This document shows, piece after piece, positions 1 to 6,849 of a DNA stretch of 7,678 nt. The first letter of the stretch is position 1; the number at the start of each line of letters is the position of its first letter. The stretch comes from Granulosicoccus sp964449565 (GTDB lineage: Bacteria; Pseudomonadota; Gammaproteobacteria; Granulosicoccales; Granulosicoccaceae). Position numbers and translations under genes: made by a program. Location of the stretch: positions 1-7,678 of the forward strand of contig CAYUZB010000149.1 of NCBI GenBank assembly GCA_964449565.1. The letters are read 5' to 3'. The notes below the pieces were generated by a model. That model made no database searches. It was not told where the DNA came from and saw only the letters and a list, made by a program, of their open reading frames with translations.

Positions 1-116
1 GCCTATTTTCAAGCCAAGCTAAGAAATTAAATTTCTTTTCAATTATCTAGACTTATACTCAGCAGAAGCCCAGTTGCGGCATGATCAAGTTACAGCTGCT
101 ACTCCAGTAGCGGTAG
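1..116. other. Non-coding stretch downstream of the GST gene
   Basis: I see no gene here. Two small dyads are present. One is a 5-bp stem with a 4-base loop at 98-111 (GCTAC/GTAGC), just past the stop codon of the glutathione transferase gene. The other is an AT-rich perfect 7-bp stem with a 3-base loop at 21-37 (AAGAAAT/ATTTCTT). Neither has the GC-rich stem plus long T-run of a convincing intrinsic terminator, although transcripts arriving from the right could end in this area. Confidence 0.5.
21..37. terminator. AT-rich hairpin, possible weak terminator
   Basis: The arms AAGAAAT and ATTTCTT pair perfectly around a TAA loop. On the plus strand the hairpin is followed by TTC, and on the minus strand it continues into TAGC, so no real T-tract follows in the direction of the neighbouring genes. 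The stem contains only one G-C pair. It may be a chance palindrome in AT-rich spacer DNA. Confidence 0.2.
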
Positions 117-719
117 TCACGATCTTGGAATATCAATAAAGCCCTCTATTGATTGTACCGACTGCAGCCACGCGTTGATCTGAGGATATGGAGTCAGGTC
201 CAACTCACCTTCATTGGTTACAGCAACATACGAGTAACAGGAAACATCTGCTAAAGTCGCTCTGTCACCCACAAGCCATGTTCGATCTTCCAAATGCGAA
301 TTCATCATCTTGAATAGCTTTGTGCTCATCGCAACCGCCGCCTCATAATCGCCTGCCATCCCGAACAACTTTATCAAACGCGCCATGTTAGGACCTCTGA
401 ACATTGCGCCTGCGGCGATCGCGAACCACTCATCAACCTGTGCAATATCCTGAGGCGCAGTGGGCATCCATCCCTTTTCCGGCGCATGGGTTCTCTCAAG
501 GTATTGGATAATTGCAATTGAATCGCGCAATACGAAATCTCCTTCCACAAGCGTGGGCACCTGACCCAAAGGGTTTATAGCCAGATATTCAGCGCCCTGA
601 CGCTGACCTTCCATATCCGACACCGAAACCAATTCCAAATCAATTTTCATCACTGAAGCCGCAAGCCGTACACGGTGGCAGTGCCCGGATTTCGGTACAT
701 CGTAGAGTTTTATAGGCAT
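117..719 (-). CDS. Glutathione S-transferase family protein
   Basis: A 200-residue cytosolic GST-fold protein, expected to bind glutathione and conjugate, isomerise or reduce an unknown electrophile. Counted from the start chosen here, an N-terminal thioredoxin-like domain spans about residues 1-78. It carries the MPIKLYD opening strand, an SGHC motif (S11, C14) at the usual catalytic position, QVPTL with the cis-proline P55, and DSIAI (66-70), which contacts the glutathione gamma-glutamyl group in this family. An all-helical C-terminal domain follows, with WLVGDRATLADVS (148-160), the folding motif of GSTs. An in-frame ATG at 758 would add 13 polar residues. I prefer 719 because family members begin right at this strand and GAG lies 9 bases upstream. 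The gene follows the thioesterase gene on the same strand. The subclass and substrate cannot be read from the sequence. Confidence 0.88.
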   Translation of the reverse strand: MPIKLYDVPKSGHCHRVRLAASVMKIDLELVSVSDMEGQRQGAEYLAINPLGQVPTLVEGDFVLRDSIAIIQYLERTHAPEKGWMPTAPQDIAQVDEWFAIAAGAMFRGPNMARLIKLFGMAGDYEAAVAMSTKLFKMMNSHLEDRTWLVGDRATLADVSCYSYVAVTNEGELDLTPYPQINAWLQSVQSIEGFIDIPRS

Positions 720-831
720 GATATTTTTCTCATTCAGAACGTTGTTGGTGCTTGACATCTGCCATTAGTAACACTGGACGTAGGCTGACATTCACGCGTA
801 GCTAATTCGTACAGCTGAACCAGAAAACCAC

Positions 832-1299
832 CTAAATTCCTTGATAGGCTTTTACGTGCTCAACAATATCCGAAGGCGCCAATCGCCCTTCTTTTTTGCT
901 GATCACCAATGATTTCGACGTACCTTCGGCAATTTTATTTCCGCGCTTGTATAAAACATGGTTTGAATAAAAATATCTTTCATCCCAATGCGTAATTTCC
1001 ATAGTGACTTTAACTCTGTCGAATATTGCCAACGGCTTCAAATAACTCATCGTGTGATGAGCAACTATAGGAGCCCAACCGTTCTTAAACATGAGTTTTG
1101 CCAAACCCGAACGCACAAATAAATCCACTCTATTAAAATCACAAAATGTCATATAACGACCATTATTCATGTGCAGATTCAGATCCAAATCATTAGGCAT
1201 GACGATGGTACTAATTTCGTTCTGTAAGTTCTCAGGTGTGATTAAATTTCGTTTGTAGGCTCTAAATATCACCCATAAAAGTCTGATATACAAATTCAT
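832..1299 (-). CDS. THEM6-like hotdog-fold thioesterase family protein
   Basis: A 155-residue single-domain hotdog protein of the 4-hydroxybenzoyl-CoA thioesterase-like group, closest by motif to the THEM6-type branch. The signature is NDLDLNLHMNNGRY (residues 36-49), in which D37 and the HMNNGRY segment sit at the active-site turn of the family. A mid-protein segment HHTMSYLKPLAIFDRV and the closing strands with EGTSKSLVISKKEGRL complete the fold. The first 16 residues are hydrophobic and basic (MNLYIRLLWVIFRAYK), which suggests an amphipathic membrane-associating helix. The start is well supported by AGGAG with a 6-base spacer. The probable role is hydrolysis of an acyl-CoA or related thioester, but catalysis is unproven for THEM6-like proteins. 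The gene is AT-rich compared with the operon to its right. Confidence 0.85.
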   Translation of the reverse strand: MNLYIRLLWVIFRAYKRNLITPENLQNEISTIVMPNDLDLNLHMNNGRYMTFCDFNRVDLFVRSGLAKLMFKNGWAPIVAHHTMSYLKPLAIFDRVKVTMEITHWDERYFYSNHVLYKRGNKIAEGTSKSLVISKKEGRLAPSDIVEHVKAYQGI

Positions 1300-1304
1300 A
1301 TTAA

Positions 1305-1310
1305 ACTCCT
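1305..1310 (-). promoter_or_regulatory. Ribosome binding site of the thioesterase gene
   Basis: AGGAGT on the minus strand lies 6 bases (from the end of AGGAG) upstream of the ATG at 1299. It is a near-consensus Shine-Dalgarno sequence and fixes that start codon. Confidence 0.8.
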
Positions 1311-1345
1311 ACGCCGCATGGAAGGAAAAAATACTAACATATATG

Positions 1346-1475
1346 CAATCTATAACCGTTTCAGCTAGCGCGGGCAGTTAACGGCTACGCGAGCTATCGA
1401 GGCGAGACGAAGAAGGACTGTAACTACAGATCCACTAACTCCACTGTTCAAAAAGATAAACTTAGTTATAGATTG
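1346..1475. repeat. 130-bp segment bounded by an 11-bp perfect inverted repeat
   Basis: CAATCTATAAC at 1346-1356 is the exact reverse complement of GTTATAGATTG at 1465-1475. The arms enclose 108 bases with no coding capacity, more GC-rich in the middle than the flanks, including an imperfect inner dyad (AGCTAGCG near 1363-1370 against CGCGAGCT near 1388-1395). No flanking target duplication longer than one base is seen. The segment could be a small non-autonomous element, a long-range hairpin, a pair of binding sites for a regulator, or chance. The arms do not satisfy the RYYYAAC/GTTRRRY cores of an integron attC site. Confidence 0.4.
1423..1451 (-). promoter_or_regulatory. Possible sigma70-type promoter for the thioesterase/GST unit
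   Basis: On the minus strand TTGAAC (1451-1446) and TGTAGT (1428-1423) are separated by 17 bases. Each matches its consensus hexamer at four of six positions. The -10 box is overlapped by a palindrome CTGTA-GT-TACAG (1418-1429) that could be an operator. It would give a leader of roughly 115 bases before the thioesterase ATG. The assignment is by eye only. Confidence 0.25.
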
Positions 1476-1512
1476 GGCACTTTGACTATGAAATTTGAAT
1501 ATTACAAGCTCC

Positions 1513-2676
1513 TCAAACTAACGACTGATATACGGTTCTTTCAATATCAAAAAACAACTGCATGGATTTTTCATCAGCAAATGGCAATATTTGACTGAGG
1601 TAAGCACCACCAATGCCATTGCTTCGATCTATCCAGAAATAACTATTTGCCAATCCAGCCCACATTAGTGTTCCAGCCGGGCGGCCGGTGTCAGCAGCTT
1701 GTTCGTTAATCTGAAAAGTCAGCCCCCAGGTTTTTGGTTCACCTGGAAAAAACTCTGCATCATTGGTAAACGGTGGAGCCACCGTCTTTAAGTTTTTTAC
1801 GCGCAAGTCACCAATGTGATTTTCACACATGGTCGCGACAGTTTCAGGCTTTAGAACGCGAACACCATCTAGCTCACCATCATTTAATATCATACGGATA
1901 AATTTACCGTAGTCACTCATGGTGCCATGTAGTCCGCCACCACCCATTTCAAACTCAGGATTTTCCGGAGGTGGTAAATCCATGGTTTGCAATGAACCAT
2001 CGGGCAATCTGGCATGAACTGCTGACGCGCGCTCCAGCATTGAAGGAGAATGGGCAAATGCCGTATCAGACATACCTAAGGGGCCGGTTACGTACTTCGT
2101 AAAGTACTGACCCAAAGACATACCGGAAACCGCTTCGACCATTTTGCCTGCCCAGTCGATTCCGATTCCGTACTCCCAACTTGTACCGGGATCAAACGCC
2201 AACGGTTTTTGAAGTGATTTATTTTCAAGTGTAAATAAACTCAGGGCGCCAGTTTTCTCTTTCCAGCGAGCTTCATTGGCATTCCAGATTTCATAGGTAA
2301 AGCCAGAGGTATGCGTCAACAGATGGCGAAGCGTTACAACAGACTTAGGTGCACGCAATAGAGGCTCACCGTCAGCGTCGAAACCATCCAGTACCTGAAC
2401 CTCATTCAACCATGGACAGATATCCCCTGCCGGTTCATCAAGATCAAGCTTGCCTTGTTCAACCAACTGCATGGCCGCGGCACCCGTTATCGCCTTGGTC
2501 ATCGAGAAAATTGCACCTACCGTATCGCTTGTCATTGATACGCCGCTGCCGATCGCCCGTTCCCCGGAAGCACCCTCCCACAAGACTTCATCTCGGTTAA
2601 CAACAATGGCCACCGCACCGGGTGCGGCCCCTGCTTTGGTCCCTGCGTCAAGGACACTATCCAGCGTTGATTTCAT
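1513..2676 (-). CDS. Class C beta-lactamase-like serine hydrolase (family VIII esterase type)
   Basis: A protein of 387 residues of the serine beta-lactamase/penicillin-binding-protein-like fold, most like family VIII carboxylesterases. Residue numbers here count from an in-frame TTG two codons upstream of the chosen ATG. SMTK (S60-K63) supplies the nucleophile and general base. LLTHTSG (121-127) is a family signature, Y171 in WEYGIGID is the likely catalytic tyrosine, and HGTMSDYGKF (252-261) and WAG (341-343, in place of the KTG box) follow. The tail GGAYLSQILPF is typical of the esterase group. No signal peptide is present, so the enzyme is probably cytoplasmic and more likely an esterase than a lactamase. 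AGGAG stands 9 bases before the ATG at 2676 but only 3 before the TTG at 2682, favouring the ATG. It follows the MetE-like gene by 78 bases with no evident terminator and may be co-transcribed. The substrate is unknown. Confidence 0.9.
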   Translation of the reverse strand: MKSTLDSVLDAGTKAGAAPGAVAIVVNRDEVLWEGASGERAIGSGVSMTSDTVGAIFSMTKAITGAAAMQLVEQGKLDLDEPAGDICPWLNEVQVLDGFDADGEPLLRAPKSVVTLRHLLTHTSGFTYEIWNANEARWKEKTGALSLFTLENKSLQKPLAFDPGTSWEYGIGIDWAGKMVEAVSGMSLGQYFTKYVTGPLGMSDTAFAHSPSMLERASAVHARLPDGSLQTMDLPPPENPEFEMGGGGLHGTMSDYGKFIRMILNDGELDGVRVLKPETVATMCENHIGDLRVKNLKTVAPPFTNDAEFFPGEPKTWGLTFQINEQAADTGRPAGTLMWAGLANSYFWIDRSNGIGGAYLSQILPFADEKSMQLFFDIERTVYQSLV

Positions 2677-2684
2677 CGACAATT

Positions 2685-2690
2685 ACTCCT
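2685..2690 (-). promoter_or_regulatory. Ribosome binding site deciding the serine hydrolase start
   Basis: AGGAGT on the minus strand. The distance from AGGAG is 9 bases to the ATG at 2676 and 3 bases to the in-frame TTG at 2682. The ATG is therefore the better start. Confidence 0.75.
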
Positions 2691-2754
2691 TCGATTCAAA
2701 TACAGGGGGCTTGCATAAGAACAAATTTCAGGAGATACAGCGATCCCATCGGTG

Positions 2755-3888
2755 TCAAACGCCGCCTCTCGCCAACTGTGCACCCTGCGCCAAGCTCGCC
2801 AACTTCGCATAAGCAATATCAGGATCAACCGCACCAAAACCTGCAAAGGTGCCAAAGCCACAGTCAGACCCGGCTTGCACACGATCAGCCCCAACAATAT
2901 CGACAAAACGCCTCAAGCGTTCGGCCACCAATTGCGGATGCTCGACAAAATTGGATGTGGTATCCACAACACCCGGGATCAGAACCTTGTCATCGGGAAT
3001 GTCGTTTTTCTTGTCACGAAACACTGCCCATTCATGGCCATGCCTTGGATTCGCGGTTTCAAATAACAGGTAGTTAGCGCGCGTGTTCATCAACACAGGA
3101 AATACGGTAGCCATATCGATATCACAGACATGCGGCCCTTCGTAGTTTCCCCAACAAATATGGATACGCACCTTGGCCGGGTCGATATCACGCAAGGCAT
3201 GGTTTAACGCCTCTACATGTGAATTGGCAATTTTTACAAATTCTATATCACTCAGGTCGTTGAATAGCATATGACGCGAGAGCGCCAGATCGGGACAGTC
3301 CAACTGCAAGATCAAACCTGCGGCAACAATTGTCTCGTATTCGATTTTCATGACATCCGCGAGTGCAGCCAGATATTGCTCTCGCGTTTTGTAGTAACTG
3401 TTTTGTAAAAACAGGGAGATGACTCCGGGGGATGCGGCATTCATGAAGCCACCTGACGCGCCATGCTCGGCCATCGCCGACTTCAGATTTGCGATATCTT
3501 TTTCCAGCTCACCTTGTCCTTTGGAGACGACCTCACCAGTACACATAGGCCGTGCGTATTGGGGGGTGCCGCCCTCATCCGCCAGCCGTTTCAGAAAACC
3601 AGGAAATTGCTTTAAATCGGCCGGAGCATTGCGTTCGCTATCGCCCGAAAAACCGGTATAGCGATCCTTTACATAGGTGGCGTAGCTAATCTTGCTTGTC
3701 TCACCATCGGAGACGATATCGACCCCTGCATCTACCTGGCGTTTGACAGTTGCCGATACTGCAGCTGTCATGCACTGGTCAAACTCTGCTTGATCAAACT
3801 GCTCTTCGTTTTCACGGGCAAAAATAAAATCGACTACGTCCTGGGTACGAGGCAAGGAGCCTACATGCGTTACGGGTATCTGTTTCAT
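2755..3888 (-). CDS. Stand-alone MetE-type (cobalamin-independent methionine synthase II family) zinc alkyltransferase-like protein
   Basis: A 377-residue TIM-barrel protein equivalent to the C-terminal catalytic half of MetE; the N-terminal half of the roughly 750-residue enzyme is absent. Visible motifs are THVGSLPR (7-14), SDGETSK (60-66), QLDCPDLAL (195-203, in place of the MetE IDEPA motif), HIC (H243, C245), FETANPRHGHE (E277) and GSDCGFG (C343). H243, C245, C343 and perhaps E277 are plausible zinc ligands that would activate a thiol as alkyl acceptor. Relatives of this size include archaeal-type MetE and epoxyalkane:coenzyme M transferase, so true methionine synthesis is not assured. 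The folate-binding half and several MetE residues differ. The start is set by AGGAG 7 bases upstream and overlaps the bicupin stop as ATGA, so the two are translationally coupled. The alkyl donor and acceptor are unknown. Confidence 0.85.
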   Translation of the reverse strand: MKQIPVTHVGSLPRTQDVVDFIFARENEEQFDQAEFDQCMTAAVSATVKRQVDAGVDIVSDGETSKISYATYVKDRYTGFSGDSERNAPADLKQFPGFLKRLADEGGTPQYARPMCTGEVVSKGQGELEKDIANLKSAMAEHGASGGFMNAASPGVISLFLQNSYYKTREQYLAALADVMKIEYETIVAAGLILQLDCPDLALSRHMLFNDLSDIEFVKIANSHVEALNHALRDIDPAKVRIHICWGNYEGPHVCDIDMATVFPVLMNTRANYLLFETANPRHGHEWAVFRDKKNDIPDDKVLIPGVVDTTSNFVEHPQLVAERLRRFVDIVGADRVQAGSDCGFGTFAGFGAVDPDIAYAKLASLAQGAQLARGGV

Positions 3889-4853
3889 AAGAGTGCTCCT
3901 GTCAGACCTGCCTTATCATGGGTATTACGTATGCGGAACAAGCTGGCTTCACCGCTCATACTCGGCTCGATGGCATGAGACAGGTTTGGTGGCACAGCAC
4001 AGGTGTCACCGGGATTAAGCACGGTGCTGCCACCTTCATGACTCAAGCGCCAGTGACCACGCATCACCATTAAAATTTCATGTTGCGGCACGCTGTACAT
4101 TGCACCATCCACTGAGTGTCTACTGATGAAGTCCACTTCAAAGCCCGGGCGATCCTTGATCAAGGCGTTTGCACCAATAACGTCGCAGGGGCGTTTGGCA
4201 GAAAAGGCCATCATGTCTTGATAACGGGCGACATAGTTGTTCACCACGTCTGTGACAGTGGGCTCATCAAGTTGTGCAAGTTCTTCTTCACTCATCACTG
4301 GCATCGGTTTAACGCCAGCGGGTAGTTGCTGCCCTTGCTTGCTGTCGTACAGAACGCCATTTTCACCTAGAATCAAACCGTGTTCGCTGGCTTCCTCGAT
4401 GACCTGCGGCGCCCATAGCACACCACCACCGGCATCATCTCCACCGAGTACCGCCATGATCATTCCGTAGTCGGTACCAATGTTTTCAAAGCCGCGAAAC
4501 ATACGGGTGGGTATATTGATTATGTCCCCTTCCTCCAGCAACACTTCTCCAGCAGTGCCATAGCGCCCCCAGAAAAAACGCCAGCGACCCTTGAGCACAA
4601 AAAACACTTCGGCCGTGCGATGGGTGTGTAGTGAATTTCGTACCCGCGGTGGTTGACCGGCAGCACCAATGTTAAAGCCCGGCGTTTCGTTAATGTGTAC
4701 GTGTTGCTCAGGGCTTTCGGACACACCGCCACCAATGATGGTGAAATTCTCTTTTTGATCAGAACCTGGTGTATGCGCATCGATAAAGGCAGTACGACAC
4801 GGAATCAAATCACCGTAGCGTACGACGCGCTCTTCCATCTCGATAGGTGTCAT
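3885..4853 (-). CDS. Bicupin protein (two cupin domains)
   Basis: A 322-residue soluble protein with two cupin barrels. The first (about residues 65-140) has HTHRTAEVFFVLKG, an exact HXH(X)3E(X)6G motif giving ligands H76, H78 and E82. Its second motif, GDIINIPTRMFRGFEN (109-124), carries R120 where the usual third histidine stands. The second cupin (about 235-310) lacks HXH but has QHE (257-259) and a second motif GDTCAVPPNLSHA that retains H293. One metal, if any, is therefore expected mainly in the first barrel. Bicupins include dioxygenases (gentisate type), isomerases and decarboxylases, and I cannot choose between them. The start lies 6 bases after the stop of the NTF2-like gene, with only a weak Shine-Dalgarno, so coupling is likely. 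An in-frame ATG at 4838 is an alternative. The stop overlaps the MetE-like start. Confidence 0.85.
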   Translation of the reverse strand: MTPIEMEERVVRYGDLIPCRTAFIDAHTPGSDQKENFTIIGGGVSESPEQHVHINETPGFNIGAAGQPPRVRNSLHTHRTAEVFFVLKGRWRFFWGRYGTAGEVLLEEGDIINIPTRMFRGFENIGTDYGMIMAVLGGDDAGGGVLWAPQVIEEASEHGLILGENGVLYDSKQGQQLPAGVKPMPVMSEEELAQLDEPTVTDVVNNYVARYQDMMAFSAKRPCDVIGANALIKDRPGFEVDFISRHSVDGAMYSVPQHEILMVMRGHWRLSHEGGSTVLNPGDTCAVPPNLSHAIEPSMSGEASLFRIRNTHDKAGLTGALL

Positions 4854-4859
4854 CTGTGT

Positions 4860-5828
4860 TTACCCGGTTTTAAGGACGATTTGTTTCCAAACGGCCGTCT
4901 GATCAAACAGAACGAATTCGCGGCGTAACCCCCAGGGGCCAAATTCAGCATGACAAGCACCCATGACATAAACCTCAGCATGACTCGGTTTACCAAAAAC
5001 GCCCCAGCCATCGTGCTTGCCATGCAAGCTCCAACGAATCGCGGCACGTGGCGGCATAAGTGGGTCGTCCCGCCCAATTTGATGTTCGATTTTAAATTCA
5101 GCATTCGGAAAACTGGCGCGCAGTGAGGTCCAGAATTGATCAGCATCAGCGTGAGAATGTCCGCCAAGCCCTCCGGGATACTCAAGCTGGCAGGCTCGGT
5201 CGTACTCTGTGGGGATAACGGCCAAGTCTGCCGACATGATGCGCTTTAAAACATCGGCATAACGCTGACCCCATTCATTGTCGTTACCGTGCCCCTTATA
5301 GGGACCAGGTTTATCAATAGCGGGGGTAAACACCGCGACACTTTTTTGCGCGCCACCTTCGGATTCTATCTGGGCGCGTGCATAGTCTTCAGGCGCGATA
5401 CCCAGTTGTCTAACTACCGCGCCCTGATCACGAATCAACCATTCATCGTTTATCTGATTATTGATGGCATGACAGTCGGCAATGATCCGGTATTGCAAGC
5501 GGGTTCCACTCGCTGCGCCGTAGACACCATCTCCACTGTGAGTCGCCGTTGAATAGATTCGGTGCGATGACAACATGCCCTCTTCCGGTGTGCCACTCCA
5601 GATAACATCCTCACCGAGTAAGGTACGGTCCGGGAATTCAGCGAGTGTGGCCATGGTGGCAGCGATTACGTCTTTATTGCCAACGACCACTGAACTGGGC
5701 GAGCGCACAATGATGTCTGGCGAATAGTAATCGTGCAGCGTGGCAAGGCCACGGTCTTCCCAAATCTCTTTGGTGATACCAATAATGTAATCGGGAAAGT
5801 CCTTGAACCTCGGATCAAAGCCTTGCAT
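4860..5828 (-). CDS. Tandem NTF2/SnoaL-like domain protein
   Basis: A 322-residue soluble protein built from two NTF2-like (SnoaL-type) cone-fold domains at about residues 12-145 and 186-320. The halves can be aligned by eye. FPDRTLLGEDVIW (65-77) matches FPNAEFKIEHQIG (240-252), SGDGVYGAASGTRLQY (98-113) matches HDGWGVFGKPSHAEVY (272-287), and IIADCHAINNQINDEWLIRDQ (115-135) matches VMGACHAEFGPWGLRREFVLF (288-308). Single SnoaL-like domains act as cyclases, isomerases, hydratases or epoxide hydrolases, or merely bind a ligand, so the fold does not give the reaction. The shared DCHA/ACHA cysteine-histidine pair may line each pocket. AGGA 8 bases before the ATG supports the start. The gene begins 13 bases after the LacI-type gene. 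The function is unknown, probably a small-molecule step of the operon's pathway. Confidence 0.82.
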   Translation of the reverse strand: MQGFDPRFKDFPDYIIGITKEIWEDRGLATLHDYYSPDIIVRSPSSVVVGNKDVIAATMATLAEFPDRTLLGEDVIWSGTPEEGMLSSHRIYSTATHSGDGVYGAASGTRLQYRIIADCHAINNQINDEWLIRDQGAVVRQLGIAPEDYARAQIESEGGAQKSVAVFTPAIDKPGPYKGHGNDNEWGQRYADVLKRIMSADLAVIPTEYDRACQLEYPGGLGGHSHADADQFWTSLRASFPNAEFKIEHQIGRDDPLMPPRAAIRWSLHGKHDGWGVFGKPSHAEVYVMGACHAEFGPWGLRREFVLFDQTAVWKQIVLKTG

Positions 5829-5836
5829 GGGTATAT

Positions 5837-5840
5837 TCCT
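5837..5840 (-). promoter_or_regulatory. Ribosome binding site of the NTF2-like gene
   Basis: AGGA on the minus strand, 8 bases before the ATG at 5828, inside the 13-base gap after the repressor gene. It is the only feature in that gap, leaving no room for a separate promoter there. Confidence 0.6.
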
Positions 5841-5841
5841 T

Positions 5842-6849
5842 TCAGGGTTTGATGCTGGAACTGCGGACCACCAGTGGGCCGTTCAGTGCCAGACGCACGG
5901 GTGGCGAGTCATCGTTTTCTATTTGCGATAACAGCGTGGTGATGGTTTGCTCGACCATGCGATTGGCGGGTTGCCTGACGCTGGTGAGTTTGTACGAACC
6001 CCAGGCAGCGGCTGGTACATCGTCATAGCCGACGACCGCAACATCTTCGGGTATACGCAAGCCAAGTTCATCACGAAGCACATCCATAACAGCGAAAGCC
6101 ATATGATCGTTGCAGACAAAGACCGCATCCGGACGTTCGTCGACAGAAAACATCTGTCGCGCGGCCAACTTCGCCTGCTCGAAATGAAAATTGCCTTCTT
6201 CACGGGCAAACAGTTTGTGCCCTGCTGCTGCCAAGCCTTCGCAGAAACCGGCCTCACGATCGCGTTGAGTCGAGGCTCCATCCCAACCAGCTATATAGGC
6301 AATACGCTGGTAGCCTTGTTCGATCAGATGCTCCGCAACTTTACGCCCACCTGCAACGTTGTCTGAGGTGATCGAAGAGAGCATCGCGTTGTCTTGTGTC
6401 CGGTTGAACAAGACAACTGGCACACCTTCGGCACGACAACGAGAAGCTAGCTCAGATGACATGGCAACCGAGGCGAGGATGATGCCGTCAGCCTGGTAGT
6501 CGAGAATTTTCTCAAGTACGTCATCGGTATTGTTTGCAGTTTGTTCAACCATGAAAACCAGTACGTGATAACCCTCCGCCTGCAAGCCTTTGGATATCTT
6601 TTCCATGACATCCGGATAGAACTGATTATTAAGGTAGGCCACGACTAAACCAATCAGCCGCGATTTACCCGTCATCAATGAGCGCGCCAACACATTGGGG
6701 CGATAACCTAATTCATTCGCGGCTCGGCGAACCTTTTCGATCGTTTTTGACGATGCGCTGGCGCCTGGTGTGAACACACGTGACACTGCGGACTGACTAA
6801 CGCCTGCCGCTTTGGCAACCTGCAAGGATGTGACTTTCTCGTTAGCCAT
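5842..6849 (-). CDS. LacI-family transcriptional regulator
   Basis: A 335-residue repressor with the complete family layout. An N-terminal helix-turn-helix, TSLQVAKAAGVSQSAVSRVF (7-26), has Q19-S20 at the base-reading positions. A hinge segment YRPNVLARSLMTGKS (49-63) follows, then a periplasmic-binding-protein-like effector and dimer domain starting at LIGLVVAYLNNQFY. Late motifs include RPDAVFVCNDHMAFAVMD and VAVVGYDDVPAAAW. The start MANEKV at 6849 is preferred over the ATG at 6864: it forms a TGATG overlap with the SDR stop, and LacI proteins normally have only a few residues before the first helix. It sits inside the operon rather than divergent from it, implying autoregulation. The inducer is presumably a metabolite of the pathway. 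Without a resolved operator or substrate no name is justified. Confidence 0.92.
   Translation of the reverse strand: MANEKVTSLQVAKAAGVSQSAVSRVFTPGASASSKTIEKVRRAANELGYRPNVLARSLMTGKSRLIGLVVAYLNNQFYPDVMEKISKGLQAEGYHVLVFMVEQTANNTDDVLEKILDYQADGIILASVAMSSELASRCRAEGVPVVLFNRTQDNAMLSSITSDNVAGGRKVAEHLIEQGYQRIAYIAGWDGASTQRDREAGFCEGLAAAGHKLFAREEGNFHFEQAKLAARQMFSVDERPDAVFVCNDHMAFAVMDVLRDELGLRIPEDVAVVGYDDVPAAAWGSYKLTSVRQPANRMVEQTITTLLSQIENDDSPPVRLALNGPLVVRSSSIKP

Noticed and set aside
1357..1370. LacI-type operator around the AACCGTTT sequence before the thioesterase gene
   Set aside because: The two halves around the central CG agree at only a few positions, so it is not a convincing palindrome.
1346..1475. 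Integron attC site
   Set aside because: The 11-bp arms end in CTATAAC and GTTATAG, which do not fit the RYYYAAC and GTTRRRY cores, and the inner sequence does not form the paired L boxes. No integrase or cassette array is seen.
2683..2754. Promoter for the serine hydrolase gene
   Set aside because: The best hexamer pair (TTGTTC and TATTTG, 16 apart) matches the consensus at only three of six positions each, no better than chance in this length.
2349..3077. Several plus-strand open frames of 74-151 codons opposite the serine hydrolase and MetE-like genes
   Set aside because: They lie antisense to genes with full family motifs, have low-complexity Pro/Ser/Arg-rich translations without recognisable domains, and overlap one another in different frames.
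4850..5185. A 111-codon minus-strand frame overlapping the end of the NTF2-like gene
   Set aside because: It is out of frame with the well-supported gene and its translation has no domain character; a shadow frame.
5947..6366. A 139-codon plus-strand open frame opposite the LacI-type gene
   Set aside because: It mirrors a gene with a complete HTH and effector domain. The translation shows no family motif and no ribosome binding site stands out.
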